Part shown: in pieces, positions 58,537-64,000 of the stretch
Layout of the letters: the number at the start of each line of letters is the position of its first letter
Numbering within the stretch: the stretch's first letter is position 1
Assembly (NCBI GenBank): GCA_963754645.1
Contig: CAVWGP010000004.1
Span: 1,426,001 to 1,490,000 of the forward strand
Length of the DNA: 64,000 nucleotides
Direction of reading: 5' to 3'
Origin: CAVWGP01 sp963754645
Lineage (GTDB): Bacteria > Pseudomonadota > Alphaproteobacteria > Bin65
Notes under the pieces: generated by a model
Told to the model about the DNA's origin: nothing
Seen by the model: only the letters and a program-made list of their open reading frames with translations
Database searches by the model: none
Translations under genes and position numbers: made by a program

Positions 58537-60483
58537 CTACGACTCGAGCCTGGCGCGCGGCGGCTTGCGGCTGCGCGAGAACAAGGCCGGGAGCAAGGTG
58601 AATTTGTGCGGCCGCTTGATTTCCAAGGTGCGCCGGCGGAGCAGTTGCGCGCCGGTCGTCGACGTCTCCAAGCGCAACGAACGGGTGTGAAAGCGCTCGA
58701 GACCGGGCCGATGGCCGACGCTGACGATCGCGGATTCCGCCAACTCGTTCTCGAATATCGACATGACGCGCTCTTGATTGTCGTCATCGAGCGCGGACGT
58801 GGCCTCGTCGAGGAAAATCCATTTCGGCCGGTGCAGGAGCATGCGAACGAAGGCGAGGCGCTGCTGCTGGCCCATCGACAACAGCTTGTCCCAGCGCTCG
58901 ACGCGATCGAGCATGGGGACGAATTCGGCGAGGCCGACGCGCTTCATGCAGGCGGCGACGGCGGTCGCGTCGAAGGCGTCGGGCGCCGCCGGATAGGCCG
59001 CCGCGGCGCGCAGCGTGCCGAGCGGCAGATAGGGCCGCTGCGCCATGAACATCATGGTGTGGCGCGGCGGCAGATGAACCGTGCCGGTCCCCCACGGCCA
59101 CAAGCCGGCAAGCGCGCGGAACAGCGTGCTCTTGCCCGAGCCCGATTCGCCGACGATGAGCACGCGCTCGCCGGGCGAGATTTCGGCCGTCGCTTCCTTG
59201 ATGATGACTTTGCCGTCGGAGAGCAGCACGCTCACGTCCTGAAACGATAGTTTTCCCGCGGGATGATCGGCGAACGCAATGCGCGATTCATTCTCGTCGA
59301 CGTCGTCGATCGTCACCAGCGCTTCGCGAAACGCCGCGACGCGATGCAGCGCGGCACGCCAATCGGCGATGCGCGCATAGTTGTCGACGAACCAGCGCAA
59401 CGCCTGCTGCACCTGGTTGAACGCGCCCACCACCATCATCAGCCCGCCAAGCGTGAGCCCGCCGTAGAAATAGCCCGGGAGCGCAACGACCGTCGGCACG
59501 ACGATGGCGATCCATCCGTAGCCCGAGGTGATCCAGGTCAGCCGCGCGACCGCGAAGGCGACGCGGCGCATCGCTTCGATGACCCGATCGAGCGTCGTAT
59601 CGATGAGACGCCGCTCGTCGGCCTCGCCGCCGCTGAGCGCGACGCCCTCGGCGCTTTCGCTGACGCGGACAAGGGCAAAGCGCAGCTCCGCTTCGCGCGC
59701 GTAACGGGCGGCGTTGAGCTGGACGAGCGGACGCCCGACCCGCCAAGCAAGCCACGATCCCGCCCCCGCATAGGCGAGCGCGCACCAAACCATGTAGCCG
59801 GGAATGACAACCTGCTCGCCGCCGATCGGAATGGCGATACCGGCCGACAGCAGCCATAGCACGCCGATGAAGCTCACGAGCAGGAACGTGTGGTGGACCA
59901 GGCCGATGCCGAGATCGGCGCTGAGCTCGCTCAGGTTGCGCACGTCCTCCTGCATGCGCTGATCCGGATTGACGCCGGCCTCGGACGCGAGGCCAAGGCG
60001 ATAAGCGCGGCCGGGCAGCAGCCAATCGTCGAGCAGGCGGCGCGACAGCGCGGCCCGCAGCTTCAACTTCAGCAACTCGTGCAGCCAGGTTTGCCCCACG
60101 ACCAAAATCAGCAAACCGCCGGCAATGGCGAGAAACAGCAAGATCTGCCGACCGACCGCGGCGACGTTCTTGTTCTCGATCGCGTTGAAGAAATCGCCGT
60201 GCCAGGCATTGAGCCGCACTTGGCCGACCATGTTGGCGACGATGATGGCGATGACGCCGGCGCCGAGCAGCAGAACGGTGCGGCGCTCGCGCATGCCGCG
60301 CAGCGCATTGAGGAGCCCCCACGCTTCGCGCAAGCTGGACGGGCGCGCCGAGCCGCCATCCGCGACCTGGGCCAGGACGGGCGCGATCGGAACCATGGTC
60401 GATTTCGGCGTGGGCGATTTCGGCAAAACCGTACGCGGCTCACCGGCCTCGCGATCCGCCACGTCGGGCCCCTTGATCTGCAC
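58537..60483 (-). CDS. ABC transporter, SbmA/YddA-like permease-ATPase fusion
   Basis: 648 residues. The N-terminal half is an ABC_membrane_2-type domain with about six helices (VLLLGAGVIAIIVANMVGQV; LLFLAIAGGLLILVVGQTWL), including NPDQRMQEDVRNLSELSADL, a stretch typical of SbmA/BacA and YddA. The C-terminal ATPase has IVGESGSGKSTLFRALAGLW (Walker A), LLSMGQQQRLAFVRMLLH (signature) and WIFLDEATSALDDD (Walker B), H-loop VSVGHRPG. A half-size exporter/importer that should dimerise; peptides or very-long-chain fatty acyl compounds are known substrates of relatives. Convergent with the Sel1 gene; the 60484-60676 gap holds no gene. Confidence 0.87.
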   Translation of the reverse strand: MQIKGPDVADREAGEPRTVLPKSPTPKSTMVPIAPVLAQVADGGSARPSSLREAWGLLNALRGMRERRTVLLLGAGVIAIIVANMVGQVRLNAWHGDFFNAIENKNVAAVGRQILLFLAIAGGLLILVVGQTWLHELLKLKLRAALSRRLLDDWLLPGRAYRLGLASEAGVNPDQRMQEDVRNLSELSADLGIGLVHHTFLLVSFIGVLWLLSAGIAIPIGGEQVVIPGYMVWCALAYAGAGSWLAWRVGRPLVQLNAARYAREAELRFALVRVSESAEGVALSGGEADERRLIDTTLDRVIEAMRRVAFAVARLTWITSGYGWIAIVVPTVVALPGYFYGGLTLGGLMMVVGAFNQVQQALRWFVDNYARIADWRAALHRVAAFREALVTIDDVDENESRIAFADHPAGKLSFQDVSVLLSDGKVIIKEATAEISPGERVLIVGESGSGKSTLFRALAGLWPWGTGTVHLPPRHTMMFMAQRPYLPLGTLRAAAAYPAAPDAFDATAVAACMKRVGLAEFVPMLDRVERWDKLLSMGQQQRLAFVRMLLHRPKWIFLDEATSALDDDNQERVMSIFENELAESAIVSVGHRPGLERFHTRSLRLETSTTGAQLLRRRTLEIKRPHKFTLLPALFSRSRKPPRARLES

Positions 60484-60676
60484 CCATTCCCTCCCGGCCG
60501 GAGCGCGAACGGGCGCGGCGACGCAAGCCGCGGCTCACCCGAGCCGCGCGTCAGGCGATCCGCGCTTGGCTTGGTGTTGAGATAGCAACCGCCCACGCCT
60601 TCCGCAACAGCGCCACGCGCATGGCTCGGCGTTCCGGCGTTGGCGCGGTCCGGCCTTGCGCCCGGTGGAACCAGAA

Positions 60677-63097
60677 CTACCGGACGTTCTCGCGTTTCCT
60701 GTCGTCGGATGCCGGCGGATCGCCTTCGTCGTTCGGGCCGGGCGGGGCGCCTTCGGCCTTTGCGGCATCGACGGCTTCCGACAACGTGGCGGCCTCGGCC
60801 GCTTCGTTCTCTTCCTTGCTCGCCTTGCCGCCCTTGCCCGGCTGGCACACGATGCTCATGGCGCCATCCTTGAAATCGACATAGGCGGTGCCGCCATTGA
60901 CCAGCTTGCCGAACAGCAATTCGTCGGCGATGGGTTTTTTCAGATTCTCCTGGATGATGCGGCTCAAGGGGCGCGCGCCGAATTGCGGATCGTAGCCCTT
61001 CTGGCCGAGCCAATCGCGCGCCGCATCGGTCATCTCGATCGACACGCCGCGGTCCGAAAGCTGTTCCTCGAGCTGCATGACGAACTTGTCGACGACCCGG
61101 CGGATGACCTCCGACGTCAAATGATTGAAGGCGATGATCGAGTCGAGCCGGTTACGGAATTCCGGCGTGAACATGCGGTTGATCGCCTCGGTGTCGTCGC
61201 CCTCGCGCACCGTGCGGCCGAAGCCGATCGCCGATTTGACCATATCGGCGGCGCCGGCGTTCGTCGTCATGATGAGGATGACGTTGCGGAAATCGACCTG
61301 CTTGCCGTTGTGGTCGGTGAGCTTGCCGTGATCCATCACCTGCAGCAGCACGTTGAACAGATCCGGGTGCGCCTTCTCGACTTCATCGAGCAAGAGGACC
61401 GAGTGCGGGCTCTGGTCGATCCCGTCGGTGAGCAGCCCGCCCTGGTCGAAGCCGACATAGCCCGGCGGCGCGCCGATCAGGCGCGAGACGCTGTGGCGCT
61501 CCATGTATTCCGACATGTCGAAACGGATGAGCTTGACGCCGAGCGAGGCCGCGAGCTGCTTGGCCACTTCGGTTTTGCCGACGCCGGTCGGACCCGAGAA
61601 TAGGTAGTTGCCAATGGGCTTCTCCGGCTCGCGCAGCCCGGCGCGCGCCAGCTTGATGGCCGCGCACAACGCCTGGATCGCCTTGTCCTGGCCGTAGACC
61701 ATGCGCTTCAAGTCGGTTTCGAGATTGCGCAAGGTCTCCTTGTCGTCGCGCGAAACGTTTTTGGGCGGAATGCGCGCGATCTTGGCGACCACGTCCTCGA
61801 CGTCCTTGACCGTGATCACCTTCTTGCGCTTGCCGGCGGGCACCAGCATTTGCGCGGCGCCGACTTCGTCGATCACGTCGATCGCCTTGTCGGGCAGCTT
61901 GCGGTCGTGGATATAGCGCGACGACAGCTCGACGGCGGCCGTGATCGCATCGCCGGTGTAGCGGACGCCGTGATGCTCTTCGTAATTCGCCTTGAGGCCC
62001 TGCAGGATCTTGATCGAGTCTTCGACCGTCGGCTCGTTGACGTCGATCTTCTGGAAGCGGCGGACGAGGGCGCGGTCCTTCTCGAAATAGGTGCGGTATT
62101 CCTTGTAGGTCGTCGAGCCGATGCAGCGCATGCTGCCCGATTGCAGCGCCGGCTTCAGCAGGTTGGACGCGTCCATCGAGCCGCCGCTGGTCGCGCCGGC
62201 TCCGATCACGGTGTGAATTTCGTCGATGAACAGGATCGAGCCCTTGAGGCCCTCAAGCTCCTTGACCACCGCCTTGAGGCGTTCCTCGAAATCGCCGCGA
62301 TAACGAGTGCCGGCGAGCAACGTGCCCATGTCGAGCTGATAGATCACCGCTTCCTTGAGGATATCGGGCACCTCGCCCTTGACGATGCGCCGCGCCAAGC
62401 CTTCGGCGATCGCCGTCTTGCCGACGCCGGGGTCGCCGACGAGCAGCGGGTTGTTCTTGGTGCGCCGGCACAGGATTTGAATGACGCGCTCGACCTCCGA
62501 CTCGCGCCCGATCAGCGGATCGACCCTGCCGTCGCGCGCCTTCTTGTTGAGATCGACGCAATAGGTCGACAGCGCATCCTTGCCTTGCTTGACGATCGTT
62601 TCGCCCTGCGCGTCTTCGTCGGTGCCGCTGGCCGGCGCCGACGTCGCCGGCGGCTGATGGCCCGGCACCTTGGCGATGCCGTGCGAGATGTAGTTGACCG
62701 CGTCGAACCGCGTCATGTCCTGCTCCTGCAGGAAGTAGACGGCGGGCGATTCGCGCTCGGCGAACATGGCGACCAAGACGTTGGCGCCCGTCACCTGCTC
62801 GCGGCCCGAGGATTGCACATGGATCGCGGCGCGCTGGATGACGCGCTTGAAGCCGGCCGTGGGCTCGGGCTTCTCGGCCCGCTGATTGACCAGGCTCTGA
62901 AGCTCGGTATCGACATAGCTGACCAGATCGCTGCGCAGGCGCTGGAGATCGACATTGCAAGCGCGCAGCACCGCCGCGGCATCCTGGTCCTCGAGCAAGG
63001 CAAGGAGCAGATGCTCGAGCGTCGCATATTCATGGTGCTTTTCGCTGGCGAGCGACAGCGCGCGCTGCAGGGTTTTTTCGAGGTTCGGTGACAGCAT
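60677..63097 (-). CDS. clpA: ATP-dependent Clp protease ATP-binding subunit ClpA
   Basis: 806 residues. N-domain with two Clp-N repeats (MLSPNLEKTLQRALSLASEK; KRVIQRAAIHVQSSGREQVT) that binds ClpS. First AAA domain: PLLVGDPGVGKTAIAEGLAR and GSILFIDEIHTVIG. Second: LFSGPTGVGKTEVAKQLA and VLLLDEVEKAHPDLFNVLLQ. KSAIGFGRTV carries the IGF loop that docks on ClpP. No coiled-coil M-domain, so ClpA not ClpB. The C-terminus has an acidic, Ala-rich tail longer than in E. coli. It unfolds N-degron substrates for ClpP. Nine bases downstream of clpS. Confidence 0.96.
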   Translation of the reverse strand: MLSPNLEKTLQRALSLASEKHHEYATLEHLLLALLEDQDAAAVLRACNVDLQRLRSDLVSYVDTELQSLVNQRAEKPEPTAGFKRVIQRAAIHVQSSGREQVTGANVLVAMFAERESPAVYFLQEQDMTRFDAVNYISHGIAKVPGHQPPATSAPASGTDEDAQGETIVKQGKDALSTYCVDLNKKARDGRVDPLIGRESEVERVIQILCRRTKNNPLLVGDPGVGKTAIAEGLARRIVKGEVPDILKEAVIYQLDMGTLLAGTRYRGDFEERLKAVVKELEGLKGSILFIDEIHTVIGAGATSGGSMDASNLLKPALQSGSMRCIGSTTYKEYRTYFEKDRALVRRFQKIDVNEPTVEDSIKILQGLKANYEEHHGVRYTGDAITAAVELSSRYIHDRKLPDKAIDVIDEVGAAQMLVPAGKRKKVITVKDVEDVVAKIARIPPKNVSRDDKETLRNLETDLKRMVYGQDKAIQALCAAIKLARAGLREPEKPIGNYLFSGPTGVGKTEVAKQLAASLGVKLIRFDMSEYMERHSVSRLIGAPPGYVGFDQGGLLTDGIDQSPHSVLLLDEVEKAHPDLFNVLLQVMDHGKLTDHNGKQVDFRNVILIMTTNAGAADMVKSAIGFGRTVREGDDTEAINRMFTPEFRNRLDSIIAFNHLTSEVIRRVVDKFVMQLEEQLSDRGVSIEMTDAARDWLGQKGYDPQFGARPLSRIIQENLKKPIADELLFGKLVNGGTAYVDFKDGAMSIVCQPGKGGKASKEENEAAEAATLSEAVDAAKAEGAPPGPNDEGDPPASDDRKRENVR

Positions 63098-63106
63098 CGG
63101 TCGGCC

Positions 63107-63433
63107 TCATTCCTTCTCGAGCGTGCACTGCAGCGGATGCTGGTGCCGGCGGGCGAACTCCATCGTCTGGTTCACCTTGGTCTCGGCGATCTCGTAGCTG
63201 TAGATGCCGCAGACGCCGACCCCGCGCTGATGCACATGGAGCATGATGCGCGTCGCTTCGGCCCGCGTCTTATTGAAGAAGCGCTCCAAAACGTGCACGA
63301 CGAATTCCATCGGCGTGTAGTCGTCGTTCAGCATCAGGACCTTGTACATCGCGGGCTTCTTCGTCTTCGTCTCTTGCTTGACGATGACGCCCGTGTCGCC
63401 CTGATCCTTGCGCTTTGTGTCGCCGCCGCTCAT
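63107..63433 (-). CDS. clpS: ATP-dependent Clp protease adaptor ClpS
   Basis: 108 residues. Flexible basic N-tail (MSGGDTKRKDQGDTGVIVKQ), then the ClpS core: YKVLMLNDDYTPMEFVVHVL with the Asp-Asp that holds the N-degron amino group, FFNKTRAEATRIMLHVHQRG and GVCGIYSYEIAETKVNQTME. The ClpA-binding face includes the His-rich HVHQRG. Recognises N-terminal Leu, Phe, Tyr or Trp and hands substrates to ClpA. CGGAG precedes the ATG. First gene of the clpS-clpA operon. Confidence 0.96.
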   Translation of the reverse strand: MSGGDTKRKDQGDTGVIVKQETKTKKPAMYKVLMLNDDYTPMEFVVHVLERFFNKTRAEATRIMLHVHQRGVGVCGIYSYEIAETKVNQTMEFARRHQHPLQCTLEKE

Positions 63434-64000
63434 CGCTCCGACTGTTCCAGGCCCTCGACGGAGGACCTTGCTGGATATTTCCTAATCTTTGGCGAATCAT
63501 ATTCAAATTCAAGGCCCCTCGGGAAGCCCCGAAACGAGTTATGCCACGAATTTAACGATGACGCCGCAAAAGATAAAGATATGGCCTGCGTCGCCGCAAC
63601 GGAGGGAAAAAATCATTGTCCCCGGGCGCGCATTTCACAGGTGACACGCGATGAGGGCGCAAATACGACGGCAAATTGGCCAGCTGCCTTGCTTGCCGCG
63701 CTCAGCATGGTCGCGCCCAAACACGGCAGGACTTTCAAATGCCTGCGCGAGCGGACTATGGCGGCGCTGCCGACGCCCGATGCCGCGGCGAGGTCCCAAG
63801 TCGATAAAACTCGATCGCACTCGCTTCGGCTTGACGGGTAACAAATTCGATATGCCGAAGCGGCCCGGTTCACCCGCGCGGCCGAAGCGCCGTTGCCAGC
63901 AAGTATATTTGGGTTTTTTGCTTAATCATGTCGACATGGTGGGCCGCGAAGGAGCACCGAATCTCTTGTCCCGAAACGCCATTCGGTTAATTTTTTTGCC
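63434..64000. other. 567-bp upstream region of clpS without a recognised gene
   Basis: No frame here has protein similarity or a good binding site. It must contain the clpS promoter on the minus strand; AT-rich sequence at 63470-63515 is the likely area, but no clear pair of elements could be fixed. A weak hairpin (CCGAA at 63971, TTCGG at 63982) with a T-run at 63991-63997 lies at the window edge. Confidence 0.4.

Noticed and set aside
63613..63873. 86-codon minus-strand frame upstream of clpS
   Set aside because: No binding site, no similarity and overlapping alternative frames of equal quality.
63971..63997. Intrinsic terminator at the right edge
   Set aside because: Only five base pairs in the stem, and no plus-strand gene upstream within 560 bases to need it.
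1..64000. tRNA, rRNA, CRISPR or prophage
   Set aside because: No cloverleaf-like sequence, ribosomal motif, regularly spaced repeat array, integrase or structural phage gene was seen in any gap.

Overview
The window comes from a GC-rich, densely packed bacterial chromosome, most probably an alphaproteobacterium. The marks that point there are a COX15-type heme A synthase (CtaA), clpS-clpA, a vitamin-B12-dependent ribonucleotide reductase (NrdJ), DUF482, and acyl-CoA dehydrogenase pairs of the PimC/PimD kind. No rRNA, tRNA, CRISPR array, phage or intact insertion sequence was seen. This is a metabolic, largely catabolic region; the taxon is inferred and was not tested.

Layout. (1) 0.4-5.6 kb: a branched-chain-amino-acid-type (Liv) ABC transporter whose binding-protein gene is frameshifted, plus a GNAT acetyltransferase. 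(2) 6-9.4 kb: a membrane-fused spermidine-synthase-like protein converging on ctaA. (3) 9.5-17.5 kb: a benzoate-CoA-ligase-family enzyme, small accessory genes and a complete hcrC-hcrA-hcrB set for 4-hydroxybenzoyl-CoA reductase, including the beta-subunit [4Fe-4S] insertion. With the transporter this reads as uptake of an aromatic acid, CoA activation and reductive dehydroxylation to benzoyl-CoA. (4) 17.4-23.5 kb, minus strand: a pimCD-like acyl-CoA dehydrogenase pair, a frameshifted hydrolase, a VOC protein, DUF4262 and two EamA exporters. (5) 23.6-33.5 kb: an SDR, two secreted paralogues, an enolase-superfamily enzyme, a FadB/PimF-like bifunctional enzyme, a DUF1326-DUF2182 pair, another acyl-CoA dehydrogenase, a PaaI thioesterase and an acyl-CoA synthetase. 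Regions 4 and 5 could carry ring-cleavage or fatty acyl-CoAs through beta-oxidation.

(6) 33.6-39.7 kb, plus strand: a compact set of six genes (transglutaminase-like protein, GlcF-like CCG iron-sulfur protein, 4-cresol-dehydrogenase-like flavoprotein, two QueG/reductive-dehalogenase-like 4Fe-4S proteins, a two-helix membrane protein). I know of no described system with this composition, and it is the best candidate here for an undescribed one. (7) 39.7-48.2 kb: a GH3-family adenylating enzyme, small membrane proteins, an extradiol-dioxygenase-like protein, an AT-rich patch with two tiny genes, a Tat-exported multicopper oxidase and a second EamA pair. (8) 48.2-54.9 kb: a structured 475-bp leader, nrdJ with a downstream small gene and a clear terminator, a secreted kelch protein and two tandem RidA-like genes. 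(9) 54.9-64 kb: an intergenic cluster of short inverted repeats, a palindrome in front of a plsC-like gene, a DUF482 protein, a Sel1/TPR protein, an SbmA/YddA-like ABC transporter and clpS-clpA.

Four genes (substrate-binding protein, alpha/beta hydrolase, GlcF-like protein, flavoprotein) each carry one single-base indel that splits an otherwise well conserved reading frame, and one VOC gene carries an in-frame nonsense codon. Whether these are sequencing or assembly errors or real decay cannot be told from the sequence alone.
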